Shown in pieces: positions 9,617 through 18,047 of a stretch of DNA of 64,000 nt. Where the stretch lies: contig NZ_JAAAMH010000014.1 of the NCBI RefSeq assembly GCF_024105655.1, positions 1 through 64,000 of the forward strand, read 5' to 3'. This stretch comes from Aliihoeflea sp. 40Bstr573. Its GTDB lineage: Bacteria > Pseudomonadota > Alphaproteobacteria > Rhizobiales > Rhizobiaceae. Position 1 is the first letter of the stretch, and every line of letters starts with the position of its first letter. Both the position numbers and the translations under genes were made by a program. The notes beneath the pieces were generated by a model. The model worked only from the letters and a program-made list of their open reading frames with translations, was not told the origin of the DNA and searched no databases.

Positions 9617-9904
9617 GACTGTCATCTCCCATTATTTTGCCTGAACCCTACCATCCCGTATCGGTCAACTATTGTCAAAAACGCCGCCAGATCAGGATGT
9701 TCGGCGCTGAATGTGCCCCGCGACGTGCATCGCGAACCGCGCAAATGCGACATCCATGGCGCATTTTCGCCACTTATACGGCAAAAATTGACGTTACGTC
9801 GCCCGACCGCGCGTTGCGGACGGGCCACACGAGCACATCCCGATAACAAGTTGGTGACAGCCCCGATTGACGCCGGGTTTCCCGCCCTGCTACCCATTTC
9901 TCAG
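9617..9904. other. Divergent intergenic region upstream of the importer operon and the B12 locus
   Basis: This stretch separates the leftward importer operon from the rightward cobalamin riboswitch. On the minus strand it holds the GGGAG ribosome site next to the binding-protein start and TTGACA/TTGACC-like hexamers about 60-75 bases upstream, but no convincing paired -10 box. On the plus strand a TTGACG hexamer near 9787 could belong to the riboswitch promoter. No credible coding sequence is present; the frames across it are not protein-like. Confidence 0.4.
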
Positions 9905-10085
9905 CTTGAGGTGCCTTGCGTCGTCGGACGCAGGCTAAGAGGGAATACGGAAGGACGAGCGATTGTCCGAGCCGTGGCTGCCCCCGCAACTGTAAGCGCC
10001 GAGGACATTCGAACGACCACTGGACCATCGGTCCGGGAAGGTGAGTGATCCGCCGAAGCGCGAGCCAGGAAACCTGCCTCGAGTG
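9905..10085 (+). promoter_or_regulatory. Cobalamin (B12) riboswitch
   Basis: The leader contains the conserved landmarks of the cobalamin riboswitch in order: GGTGCC near 9911, the GAGGGAA segment near 9940, GGCTGCCCCCGCAACTGTAAGC near 9979-10000, and the B12 box AGCCAGGAAACCTGCC at 10063-10078. It lies about 160 bases upstream of the btuB start. Binding of adenosylcobalamin would be expected to shut off expression of the btuB-btuF-btuC-btuD operon, by hiding the ribosome site or by termination; I did not resolve the expression platform. Confidence 0.95.
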
Positions 10086-10242
10086 TCACCTTTGCCGGAT
10101 GCGGGGCGCGTTCGGGGCTGTGGTTTCGCAGTGGTGACTTCTGTCATCGCTGGCGATATCGGGGCTGCAACGGTTCCTTTTCCCAGCATCGTTGAGAAGC
10201 TTGAGCTGCCGCCCGCGACGCGTGGCCGGCACGGGGGACCGA

Positions 10243-12069
10243 ATGCATATTTCCCATCTTGGCGCAGCCTGCGCCGTATCCGCCATTGCCGTTCTGGCGA
10301 GCCTTCCCGCGCACGCCCAGTTCACCGAACTGCCGCAGATCGTCGTCACACCCAATCGCGCCCCCACCGATGCGACGAAAACCGGCTCCCGCGTCGAGAC
10401 GGTCAGCCGCGAGGAGATCGAGGAAAAGTCGCAGCCGCTCGTCATCGACTATCTCGACCGCCTGCCGGGCATCAATCTGGTGCAGACCGGGCCCGACGGC
10501 TCGACATCAACACTGATGATGCGTGGCCTTCGCAAACAATATGTGAAGACGCTGTTTGATGGCATCGACATCTCCGATCCCACTGGACCGCAGAACGCGA
10601 CGCTTTACGAACATCTTCTCGTCGGTGGCGTCAACGGCATCGAAGTGCTCAAAGGCTCTCAGAGTACACTTTACGGCTCAGACGCGATTGCCGGTCTTAT
10701 AAGCATTTCGACACTCGGAAACATCGAGCCAGGAATCCACCATACGATCACCGCTGAAGGCGGATCCGACGGCACAGTGCGCGGCGGCTACAGGCTGGAA
10801 GGTGGATTCGAACGCGGTAGGGTGAGCGCCTTTCTTGGCGGTTTGCGCACGGACGGCTTTTCGGCTGCCGCAGCTGGCACCGAACGCGACGGCTACGAAA
10901 ACATTACTGCCAATATCTCCGGCGAATTCGATATCAATGAGGATGTCTCGGTATTCGGGTCGGCGCTTCTGCTTGACGCAACGACCGAGTACGATGGTTT
11001 CGCCCCACCGACGTTTACACTCGGTGACACGGAAGACTATGCAGAGATTCGCCAGGCTGGCGTACGCGGCGGTGTGAACTTCGCCCTGCTCGACGGACGG
11101 TTCAAGAATACCGTTTCGGCGCAACTTTTCGACTCCACCCGTGAGGTCGTGGATTCCTTTCCGGGACGATTCGACGGCCAGCGAATCAAGCTCGACTATC
11201 AGGGCTCCTACGAGTTCAATCCAATGCTTACGACACAGTTCGGATTCGATTTCGAGCGCACGGCGGCGGAAACGACCGGCGGGGTCGATGAAGATGCGAC
11301 AATGGCCAGCGTTTGGGGACAGGCCCTATTATCGCCTATTGAGCCCCTCGATCTGACGGTCGGAGTACGTCACGACGAACACGACATGTTTGGCGGTTAC
11401 ACCACTTGGCGCACAACGGGTTCTTATCAGTTCGAGACGGCCACCCGTCTACATGCTTCGGCTGGCTCGGGTTTCCGCGCGCCGAGCCTTTTCGAGTTGT
11501 ATAACCCGACGAGCGGCAACCCAAACTTGGATCCTGAAACAAGCGTCAGCTTCGACGTCGGTGTCGAGCAGCGCTTTCTTGATGGCCGGCTGATTGCTGA
11601 CGTGACATTCTTCCATAGCCGCATCGATGACCACATCGAATGGGCGGCCGGCAGATATCGCCAAGTCGAAGGAACCACCCGCACGAGTGGCATCGAATCA
11701 ACCCTCGTTTATGATGTAAATGAATGGTTCCAACTCGGCACAAGCTACACGTATACGCGTGCAAAGCGTCCCAACGGCGACCGTGAGGTGCGCGTTCCAG
11801 CGCACACGGCCGGCCTCTCGGCGGTTGTCCGACCGGCCGAGAAATGGACCATTGCAGCCGACGCCAAGCTCGCGTTCGACACAATAGATGTCGGAGGCCT
11901 CGAATTGGATGACTATGTTCTTCTCAATGCGAAAGTTGCTTATCAGGCTAACGATAGCACTGAGATATACGTGCGCGCCGAGAACCTGCTCGATCAAGAT
12001 TACCAGACGATTAGCGGGTACAACACGTCGGGCTTCGCCGCCTTCGCCGGCGTCAGGTCGAGGTTCTGA
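10243..12069 (+). CDS. btuB: TonB-dependent outer-membrane cobalamin receptor
   Basis: A 608-residue outer-membrane receptor. The N-terminus has a signal peptide ending in LPAHAQ, then a TonB box-like stretch (PQIVVTPNR), a plug domain with RLPGINLVQTGPDGS and VEVLKGSQSTLYGSDAIAG-type motif (here GIEVLKGSQSTLYGSDA), and a beta-barrel that ends in a terminal Phe (GVRSRF), as outer-membrane barrels do. I chose the ATG at 10243, preceded by GGGGGA, over an in-frame TTG at 10192. The upstream cobalamin riboswitch and the downstream btuF, btuC and btuD fix the substrate as a corrinoid. The stop codon overlaps the next start (TGATG). Confidence 0.95.
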   Translation: MHISHLGAACAVSAIAVLASLPAHAQFTELPQIVVTPNRAPTDATKTGSRVETVSREEIEEKSQPLVIDYLDRLPGINLVQTGPDGSTSTLMMRGLRKQYVKTLFDGIDISDPTGPQNATLYEHLLVGGVNGIEVLKGSQSTLYGSDAIAGLISISTLGNIEPGIHHTITAEGGSDGTVRGGYRLEGGFERGRVSAFLGGLRTDGFSAAAAGTERDGYENITANISGEFDINEDVSVFGSALLLDATTEYDGFAPPTFTLGDTEDYAEIRQAGVRGGVNFALLDGRFKNTVSAQLFDSTREVVDSFPGRFDGQRIKLDYQGSYEFNPMLTTQFGFDFERTAAETTGGVDEDATMASVWGQALLSPIEPLDLTVGVRHDEHDMFGGYTTWRTTGSYQFETATRLHASAGSGFRAPSLFELYNPTSGNPNLDPETSVSFDVGVEQRFLDGRLIADVTFFHSRIDDHIEWAAGRYRQVEGTTRTSGIESTLVYDVNEWFQLGTSYTYTRAKRPNGDREVRVPAHTAGLSAVVRPAEKWTIAADAKLAFDTIDVGGLELDDYVLLNAKVAYQANDSTEIYVRAENLLDQDYQTISGYNTSGFAAFAGVRSRF

Positions 12070-13106
12070 TGCGGACGAGTCCGGCAGATCGGAAAGGTCG
12101 GAGCTTCATAACGCCCCCTTCTGTCCTGCCGGACTTCTCCCCCGCAAGGCGGGTGATTGCCCCCTCGTTCGCCGCGCGTGATCTCGCCACTCGCTGGGGG
12201 GGCGAAGGACGCAACGAGACCGGTGGCTCGGCCCAAGGCGGCCGACCACCCAGAGGGAGGCGCCGCAAAGCTCTGGTCTTGGTGGCTTTCGCGAGCGCCA
12301 TATCGACCACGTCTTACGCCGCCGACCTGCCCCGCGTCATGTCCATGAACGTGTGCACCGACCAGCTCGTCCTGCTCCTCGCCGAACCAAGTCAGATCGC
12401 GTCTCTCTCCGACCTCTCCCTTGACCCTTCCCTCTCCTTCCTCCACGAAGAGGCCGCGCCTTACCCCAAGAACAGCGGCCGCGCCGAAGAGGTTTTCCTG
12501 TCGAAGCCCGACCTCGTCGTCACGGGCACCTTCTCGCTCCACAACACGACCAGCCTCCTCGAAGCGCTCGACTTCGCCGTCGAGGAATTCGCCTACGACC
12601 AGTCCGTAGACACCATCGCCGGCGAAATCCGCCGCATGGGCGCGCTCATAGGGCAGGACGCGAAGGCCGAGCAGATCGCATCGGCCTACGAGCGTGATCT
12701 GGCCGACCTGCGCGCCCGCCAGTGCTCGACGAAGCCCGCCGCCATCGCCTATGAGCAGAACGGCGTGGTGCTCAGCGAAGGCACGCTCGCCGACAGCGTT
12801 ATCGAGGCCGCCGGCCTGACGAACCTTGCGACCGAACTTGGCTATTCGGCCATGACGCCGCTGCCGCTGGAACAACTGGTCTCGCACGAGCCCGATATCG
12901 TCATCGTCTCCGAGCCGATGACGGACGCCCCTGCCCTTGCCGACCAGATCGCTCAGCATCCGGCTCTTCGGTCGCTGGAAAGCTCCCGTATCGGCGCGTT
13001 CGTGCCGCGCGGCGCCTGGGCCTGCGGCGGGCCGTTCGTCATCGAAGCCGTGCGCGCCCTGACCGCTCTGCGCGAAGAGATCGCTTCCTGCGCGCCGGCG
13101 CGGTAG
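12069..13106 (+). CDS. btuF: Periplasmic cobalamin-binding protein with repeat-derived N-terminus
   Basis: From residue 87 onward this is a class III substrate-binding protein of the BtuF/FecB type: VMSMNVCTDQLVLLLAEP, SKPDLVVTGTF, and a C-terminal GPFVIEAVRAL. It would hand cobalamin from BtuB to the BtuC permease. The only upstream ATG in frame (12069, overlapping the btuB stop) gives 345 residues, with about 65 odd Arg/Gly/Pro-rich residues before a signal-peptide-like core (ALVLVAFASAISTTSYAA). Those residues come from a GC-rich palindromic element that sits between btuB and the signal peptide. TTG and GTG codons inside the hydrophobic core (about 12285) could start a shorter protein but would lack a positive n-region. 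Function is clear; the true start is not. Confidence 0.88.
   Translation: MRTSPADRKGRSFITPPSVLPDFSPARRVIAPSFAARDLATRWGGEGRNETGGSAQGGRPPRGRRRKALVLVAFASAISTTSYAADLPRVMSMNVCTDQLVLLLAEPSQIASLSDLSLDPSLSFLHEEAAPYPKNSGRAEEVFLSKPDLVVTGTFSLHNTTSLLEALDFAVEEFAYDQSVDTIAGEIRRMGALIGQDAKAEQIASAYERDLADLRARQCSTKPAAIAYEQNGVVLSEGTLADSVIEAAGLTNLATELGYSAMTPLPLEQLVSHEPDIVIVSEPMTDAPALADQIAQHPALRSLESSRIGAFVPRGAWACGGPFVIEAVRALTALREEIASCAPAR
12105..12265. repeat. GC-rich palindromic intergenic repeat element inside the 5' part of btuF
   Basis: This segment looks like a dispersed rhizobial intergenic element. It starts near CCCCCTTCTGTCCTGCCGGA, contains CCCCCGCAAGGCGGG, which can fold back, and ends with an imperfect inverted repeat GGTGGcTCGGCC (12222-12233) facing GGCCGACCACC (12240-12250). 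The reading frame stays open across it, so it is translated if btuF starts at 12069. Its family membership is from memory of similar elements in Rhizobiales and was not checked. Confidence 0.55.
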
Positions 13107-13114
13107 AAGGCGCG

Positions 13115-14092
13115 ATGCTGAATCCGATCCTCGGCCTTGCCTGCCTCCTCCTGACCGCCGCCTCGCTGCTCGTCGGCCCGGCAGATCTCGACCTGGCGTC
13201 GAGCATTGCAGGCCTCTTTGCCGGCGGCGATGCGGCGGCGATGATCATCATGCAGGAAATCCGCCTGCCCCGCGCGCTCCTCGCGCTCACCATCGGCATC
13301 AGCCTCGGGCTTGCCGGCGCGGTGCTTCAGGGCCTCCTGCGCAATCCGCTGGCCGAGCCCGGCCTCATCGGCGTCACCTCCTCGGCCTCCTTCGGCGCGG
13401 TGGCGATTTTCTACACCGGCCTTGCCGGCGCCTCGCTCTATGCGCTGCCGGCCGGCGCGCTCGCGGGTGCGGCCGTGTCCGTCCTCCTGCTCCTCGCCAT
13501 TGCCGCCCGCAACGGCGCGACGCTGACCCTCATCCTCGCCGGCGTCGCACTGACGAGCCTGACCGGCGCCTTGACGTCGCTGGTGCTGAACCTTTCGCCC
13601 AACCCCTTCGCCTCCTACGAGATCATCTTCTGGCTGCTCGGCTCGCTACGCGACCGCTCGATGAGTCATGTCTGGCTGGCGCTGCCACTGATGGCCCTCG
13701 GCTGGGTGCTTCTGGGCGCCTCGGCCCGCGCACTCGATGCGCTGTCGCTGGGCGAGGAGGCGGCGTCGAGCCTCGGAATCCGTCTCTCGGCGACGCGGCT
13801 GCTGGTCGTCCTCGGCACCGCGCTCAGCGTCGGCGCCGGCACGGCGGTCGCAGGCGCCATCGGCTTCATCGGGCTTGTCGTGCCGCATCTCGTACGCCCC
13901 TTCACCGACCGCCTGCCCTCCAGCCTGCTCGTGCCGAGCGCGCTTGGCGGCGGCGCGTTGCTGCTGGCAGCCGACATTGCCGCGCGCATCGTCGTGCCGA
14001 CACGCGAACTCAATGTCGGCGTCCTGACGGCGCTGATCGGCGCACCGTTCTTCTTGTGGCTGGTCGTGCGCGCCCGGCGGGAATTGTTCTGA
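13115..14092 (+). CDS. btuC: Cobalamin ABC importer permease
   Basis: A 325-residue polytopic protein of the FecCD/BtuC permease family. It has about ten hydrophobic segments, the early family motif IRLPRALLALTIGISLGLAGAVLQGLLRNPLAEPGLIGV, a central LSLGEEAASSLGI that forms the ATPase-contact loop, and GAIGFIGLVVPHLVRPF near the C-terminus. It would form the inner-membrane channel for cobalamin. It begins 8 bases after btuF and its stop overlaps the btuD start (ATGA), so it belongs to the riboswitch-led operon. Confidence 0.95.
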   Translation: MLNPILGLACLLLTAASLLVGPADLDLASSIAGLFAGGDAAAMIIMQEIRLPRALLALTIGISLGLAGAVLQGLLRNPLAEPGLIGVTSSASFGAVAIFYTGLAGASLYALPAGALAGAAVSVLLLLAIAARNGATLTLILAGVALTSLTGALTSLVLNLSPNPFASYEIIFWLLGSLRDRSMSHVWLALPLMALGWVLLGASARALDALSLGEEAASSLGIRLSATRLLVVLGTALSVGAGTAVAGAIGFIGLVVPHLVRPFTDRLPSSLLVPSALGGGALLLAADIAARIVVPTRELNVGVLTALIGAPFFLWLVVRARRELF

Positions 14093-14862
14093 TGCTTGCC
14101 GCCCGCAACCTCTCCGTCAGCCTGTCCGGCCGCCCGATCCTGCATGACGTTTCGCTTTCGCTGCAGCCCGGCGAAGTGGTCGGTCTTCTGGGCCCGAACG
14201 GCGCCGGCAAGTCGACGCTGATGCGAAGCCTGTCCGGCCTGATCCCGTTTTCGGGCACCATTGAACTGGACGGCCGAAACCTCGCCGCCATGAGTGACCG
14301 GGAGCGCGCGCGCGAAATCGCGTTTCTTCCACAGGCCCGCGCCATCGCGTGGCCCTTGTCCGTCGAGAATGTCGTCCGCCTCGCCCGCTCCCCCTGGCGT
14401 GGCTTCGGCGCGTTGTCGCAAAAGGACCTCGCCATCGTATCCGATGCGATGGAAGCAATGGACGTCGCGGCGCTGGCGGATCGCCCCGTCACCGAACTCT
14501 CAGGCGGCGAGCAGGCCCGCGTCCTTGCCGCCCGCGCCATGGCGCAGACGACGCCCGTCCTCCTCGCCGACGAACCCGTCTCCGGCCTCGATCCGGCGCA
14601 TCAGATGACGATGACGGGCGCCTTCCGGCGCCTTGCCGGCGAACGCCGCGCGATCCTCGTCTCGCTGCACGATCTGACGCTCGCCGCCCGTTGGTGCGAT
14701 CGCCTGGTGGTGATGGCACAGGGACGCATCGTCGCCGAGGGCAAGCCCGCCGACATCATGACGAGCGAGCGCCTGCGAGAAGTTTTCGGCATCACCGCCC
14801 ACATCGCCCATGACGAATGCGGCATGATCTTCGCGCCGACAGGTCTGGCTGCAAATAGTTAG
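14092..14862 (+). CDS. btuD: Cobalamin ABC importer ATP-binding subunit
   Basis: A 256-residue ABC ATPase with Walker A GPNGAGKST, signature LSGGEQARV, Walker B VLLADEPVSGLD and an H-loop in LVSLHDLTLAARW. The FecE/BtuD-type layout and its overlap with btuC identify it as the energising subunit of the cobalamin importer. I chose the ATG at 14092, which overlaps the btuC stop as ATGA; an in-frame GTG 36 bases upstream lies inside btuC. It is the last gene of the operon and faces glpK across a strong inverted repeat. Confidence 0.94.
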   Translation: MLAARNLSVSLSGRPILHDVSLSLQPGEVVGLLGPNGAGKSTLMRSLSGLIPFSGTIELDGRNLAAMSDRERAREIAFLPQARAIAWPLSVENVVRLARSPWRGFGALSQKDLAIVSDAMEAMDVAALADRPVTELSGGEQARVLAARAMAQTTPVLLADEPVSGLDPAHQMTMTGAFRRLAGERRAILVSLHDLTLAARWCDRLVVMAQGRIVAEGKPADIMTSERLREVFGITAHIAHDECGMIFAPTGLAANS

Positions 14863-14880
14863 GCGTTTCAAGAGTCGGTC

Positions 14881-14939
14881 GAAGTGACCCCCACCCTGTA
14901 TCCCTCCCCACAGGGGGGATACAGGGTGGGGGTCACTTC
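14881..14939. terminator. 24-bp perfect inverted repeat between convergent btuD and glpK
   Basis: Positions 14881-14904 (GAAGTGACCCCCACCCTGTA followed by TCCC) are a perfect reverse complement of 14916-14939, with an 11-base middle that can extend the stem. It lies between the 3' ends of btuD and glpK and could stop transcription from either side, although no long T-run follows. The sequence style (ACCCCCACCC...CTCCCCACAGGGG) also resembles a dispersed palindromic repeat of Rhizobiales, so it may be a mobile-type element serving as a terminator. Confidence 0.7.
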
Positions 14940-14957
14940 AGAAAAAACCTTCAGCGG

Positions 14958-16445
14958 TCAACTCAACGTCCGCCGCACCGCATCGCGCCACCCCGCCAGC
15001 TTCGTCTCCCGAAGCTCGTCCCCCATCGCCGGCTCAAACCGGCAATCGAGCTTCCAGGCCTTCGAAAAATCCTCCATCCCCGGCCACACGCCCGCGCGCG
15101 AACCGGCCAGCCAGGCGGCCCCCAGCGCGGTCGTCTCCAGGATCGTCGGCCGGTCGACGGGTGCGTCGAGGATGTCCGCGAGCCGCTGCATCGTCCAGTC
15201 GGATGCCACCATGCCGCCATCGACCCTCAGGACCGTCTGCCCGCTCGCATCCGCCCAGTCCTTCCTCATCGCATCGAGCAGATCGCGGGTCTGGAATGCC
15301 ACGGATTCAAGCGCGGCGCGGGCGAACTCCGCCGGACCGGTGCTGCGCGTCAGACCGAAGATCGCGCCCCGCGCGTCCGCGTCCCAGTGCGGCGCGCCGA
15401 GCCCGACGAAGGCCGGCACCAGATAGACCTGTTGTGTCTCGTCCGCCTCCGCCGCCAACAGACCGCTTTCCTCGGCCTTGCCGATGACCTTGATCCCGTC
15501 GCGCAGCCATTGCACCGCCGCGCCGGCAACGAAGATCGAGCCTTCCAGAGCATAGGTCGTGCGCCCGTCGAGGCGATAGGCGATGGTGGTCAGGAGCCGA
15601 TTCTTCGAGCGCACCAGCGTCTCGCCGGTATTGAGAACGGCAAAGCAACCAGTGCCATAGGTGGATTTCATCATGCCCGGCTTGAAGCACGCCTGGCCGA
15701 TCGTCGCCGCCTGCTGGTCGCCGGCAACGCCGAGGATCGGGATCGCCGCGCCGAAAAGACCAGCCTCCGTCATCCCGAAATCCGCCGCGCTGTCCTTCAC
15801 TTCGGGCAGCATCGACACCGGCACATCGAGAAGCGCGCCGAGTTCGGCGTCCCACGCATTCGTTTCGATGTTGAAGAGCAGCGTGCGCGACGCATTGGTC
15901 GCGTCGGTCACATGCGCCGCGCCGGCCGTCAGCTTCCAGATCAGGAACGAGTCCATCGTGCCGGCAAGCAGGTTGCCCGCCTCGGCGCGCGCCCGCGCGC
16001 CCTCCACATTGTCGAGCAGCCAGGCGAGTTTCGTGCCCGAGAAATAGGGGTCGAGCAGAAGCCCGGTCTTGCCCGCGAAGACCTCTTCAAGCCCCTTCTC
16101 CTTCATCTCGTGACAGATCGCGGCAGTCCGTCGGTCCTGCCACACGATGGCATTGTGGATCGGCTTTCCCGTTGTCTTGTCCCAGACGACGATCGTTTCA
16201 CGCTGGTTGGTGATGCCGATCGCGGCGACATCCGCAGCCGACACGCCAGCCCTTTCGAGCGCCGTCTTCACCACCGCGACGACGCTCTCCCAGATTTCAT
16301 CCGCGTCATGCTCGACCCAGCCGGACTGGGGAAAATGCTGCGTGAACTCCTGCTGTCCGACGCCGGCGATCTTCATCTCGCCGTCGAAGACGATCGCCCG
16401 GCTCGAAGTCGTGCCCTGGTCGATCGCGAGAACGAACCCGCCCAT
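14958..16445 (-). CDS. glpK: Glycerol kinase
   Basis: A 495-residue FGGY-family kinase that phosphorylates glycerol to sn-glycerol 3-phosphate in the cytoplasm. The N-terminal phosphate-binding motif [38 protein letters not shown], the [15 protein letters not shown] segment and the second-domain [19 protein letters not shown]-like stretch (here [20 protein letters not shown]) are all present and match glycerol kinase rather than other FGGY kinases. Length is normal. It follows glpD by 24 bases in the same operon. Here glycerol could also come from sulfoquinovosyl glycerol, given the adjacent sulfonate-sugar locus; that link is inferred. Confidence 0.96.
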   Translation of the reverse strand: MGGFVLAIDQGTTSSRAIVFDGEMKIAGVGQQEFTQHFPQSGWVEHDADEIWESVVAVVKTALERAGVSAADVAAIGITNQRETIVVWDKTTGKPIHNAIVWQDRRTAAICHEMKEKGLEEVFAGKTGLLLDPYFSGTKLAWLLDNVEGARARAEAGNLLAGTMDSFLIWKLTAGAAHVTDATNASRTLLFNIETNAWDAELGALLDVPVSMLPEVKDSAADFGMTEAGLFGAAIPILGVAGDQQAATIGQACFKPGMMKSTYGTGCFAVLNTGETLVRSKNRLLTTIAYRLDGRTTYALEGSIFVAGAAVQWLRDGIKVIGKAEESGLLAAEADETQQVYLVPAFVGLGAPHWDADARGAIFGLTRSTGPAEFARAALESVAFQTRDLLDAMRKDWADASGQTVLRVDGGMVASDWTMQRLADILDAPVDRPTILETTALGAAWLAGSRAGVWPGMEDFSKAWKLDCRFEPAMGDELRETKLAGWRDAVRRTLS

Positions 16446-16469
16446 GAAATCCTCCCCGATGCTGGTCTG

Positions 16470-17975
16470 TCAGGCGGCGGCTGCGAGCCCGCCCATGAAG
16501 GTCTCGAGCCGTGCGGCGTCTTCCCTGGACACCACCAGCCCGCGCTTGGTGCGCCGCCATAGCACGTCCTCGGCGGTCTTCGCCCATTCGTGCGCCATGA
16601 GATAGCAGATCTCGGCCTCGTAGAGGTCGGCGCCGAAATGCCGTCCAAGATCCTCGATAGACTTCGCCGAGCCAAGGATCGTGCGCGCCCGCGTGCCGTA
16701 GAGCCGGGTCAGCCGCCGTGAATGCGCCTTTGCCAGGAACGGAAAGTCGTCGCTCAGCTTGCGCACGGTTGCGTCGAATGTGCCGACCGCGAAATCCCCG
16801 CCAGGCAGCGCCGCCCTTTCGGTCCAAGGCCGCCCCTTGGCGCCGATCAGCCCCTCGATCTTCGCCAGCGTGGATTCGGCGAGCCGCCTGTAGGTGGTGA
16901 TCTTGCCGCCGAAGATGTTGATCAGCGGAGCGCCATCCGTATCGGCCTTCAGCACATAGTCGCGCGTCGCCTCCTGCGCCTTCGACGCGCCGTCGTCATA
17001 GAGCGGGCGCACGCCCGAGAACGTCCAGACGATGTCCGCGCGCCGCACCGGCTCTGCGAAATACTCGCTCGCCGAAGCGATCAGATAGTCGATCTCCGCC
17101 TCGGTGATCGCAACCTCCTTGGGGTCGTCCTGATAGTCCTGATCGGTCGTCCCGATCATGGTGAAGTCGTCATGATAGGGAATGGCGAAGATGATCCGCC
17201 CGTCCGCATTCTGGAAGAAATAGGCGCGCGGATCGTCGAACTTCTTCTTCACCACGATGTGGCTGCCCTGCACCAGCCGCACATTGTGGACGTCGCCGCG
17301 GCCGACCGTCTCGCCCAGCACATGGTCGACCCACGGGCCGCCGGCATTGACGAGAAGCCGCGCCCGCACCGTCTCGCGCGTGCCCGTCGTCTGGTCCTCG
17401 ATCTCCACCGACCAGACGTCGTTTTGCCTCCTGGCCGAAACGACCTTGGTGCGCGTGCGGATCACAGCGCCCTTGTCGGCCGCGTCGCGGGCGTTGAGCA
17501 CGACGAGCCGCGCATCGTCGACGCCGCAATCCGAATATTCGAACGCCTTCGAAAAGATCGGCTTAAGCGGCCGTCCGGCCGGATCGGCCCTCATGTCGAG
17601 GACGCGCGTTTTCGGCAAAAGCTTTCGCCCGCCAATGTGGTCGTAGAGGAAAAGCCCCAGCCGCAGAAGCCAGGCCGGGCGAAGACCCTTGTGGTGCGGC
17701 AGCACGAAGCGCATCGGCCAGATGATGTGCGGCGCGTTCTTCCACAGAACCTCGCGCTCCTCCAGCGCCTCGCGCACGAGTCGAAATTCGTAATGCTCGA
17801 GATAGCGCAGCCCGCCATGAATCAGCTTGGTCGACCAGGACGAGGTGCCGCTCGCAAGGTCGTTCATCTCGGCCAGGAACACCGAATAACCGCGCCCGAC
17901 GGCGTCCCGCGCGATGCCGCAGCCATTGATGCCGCCGCCGATGATGAAAATGTCGTGGATCGTCTCGTCAGGCAC
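16470..17975 (-). CDS. glpD: Aerobic glycerol-3-phosphate dehydrogenase
   Basis: A 501-residue FAD enzyme that oxidises glycerol 3-phosphate to dihydroxyacetone phosphate and feeds electrons to the quinone pool at the inner membrane. The N-terminal FAD fold is DIFIIGGGINGCGIARDAVGRG, followed by the family signature SSWSTKLIHGGLRYLEHYEF, and later VNAGGPWVDHVL, IGTTDQDY and FSGVRPLYDD. The C-terminal alpha-helical domain includes CYLMAHEWAKTAEDVLWRRTK. It lies between glpR and glpK. Four tandem CGAAA-type motifs lie immediately upstream of its start and probably bind GlpR. Confidence 0.96.
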   Translation of the reverse strand: MPDETIHDIFIIGGGINGCGIARDAVGRGYSVFLAEMNDLASGTSSWSTKLIHGGLRYLEHYEFRLVREALEEREVLWKNAPHIIWPMRFVLPHHKGLRPAWLLRLGLFLYDHIGGRKLLPKTRVLDMRADPAGRPLKPIFSKAFEYSDCGVDDARLVVLNARDAADKGAVIRTRTKVVSARRQNDVWSVEIEDQTTGTRETVRARLLVNAGGPWVDHVLGETVGRGDVHNVRLVQGSHIVVKKKFDDPRAYFFQNADGRIIFAIPYHDDFTMIGTTDQDYQDDPKEVAITEAEIDYLIASASEYFAEPVRRADIVWTFSGVRPLYDDGASKAQEATRDYVLKADTDGAPLINIFGGKITTYRRLAESTLAKIEGLIGAKGRPWTERAALPGGDFAVGTFDATVRKLSDDFPFLAKAHSRRLTRLYGTRARTILGSAKSIEDLGRHFGADLYEAEICYLMAHEWAKTAEDVLWRRTKRGLVVSREDAARLETFMGGLAAAA

Positions 17976-17991
17976 GTCGAATATCCGATTT

Positions 17992-18029
17992 CGAAATCAA
18001 ACGAAATCTAAACGAAACTTCATCGAAAT
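17992..18029. promoter_or_regulatory. Tandem CGAAA(T/C) repeats, probable GlpR operator
   Basis: CGAAAT occurs at 17992, 18002 and 18024 and CGAAAC at 18013, spaced 10, 11 and 11 bases apart, that is once per DNA turn on one face. On the minus strand this reads as repeated ATTTCG. They lie in the 72-base gap between glpR and glpD. DeoR-family repressors are known to bind TTTCG-type direct repeats, so this is the likely operator for the glpD-glpK part of the operon. Confidence 0.7.
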
Positions 18030-18047
18030 CCAAGCGCTGGCAGTGCC

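Noticed and set aside
8003-10048. 681-codon plus-strand frame opposite the binding protein and running into the riboswitch
   Set aside because: It covers a conserved binding-protein gene in antisense and reads across riboswitch sequence; no family features.
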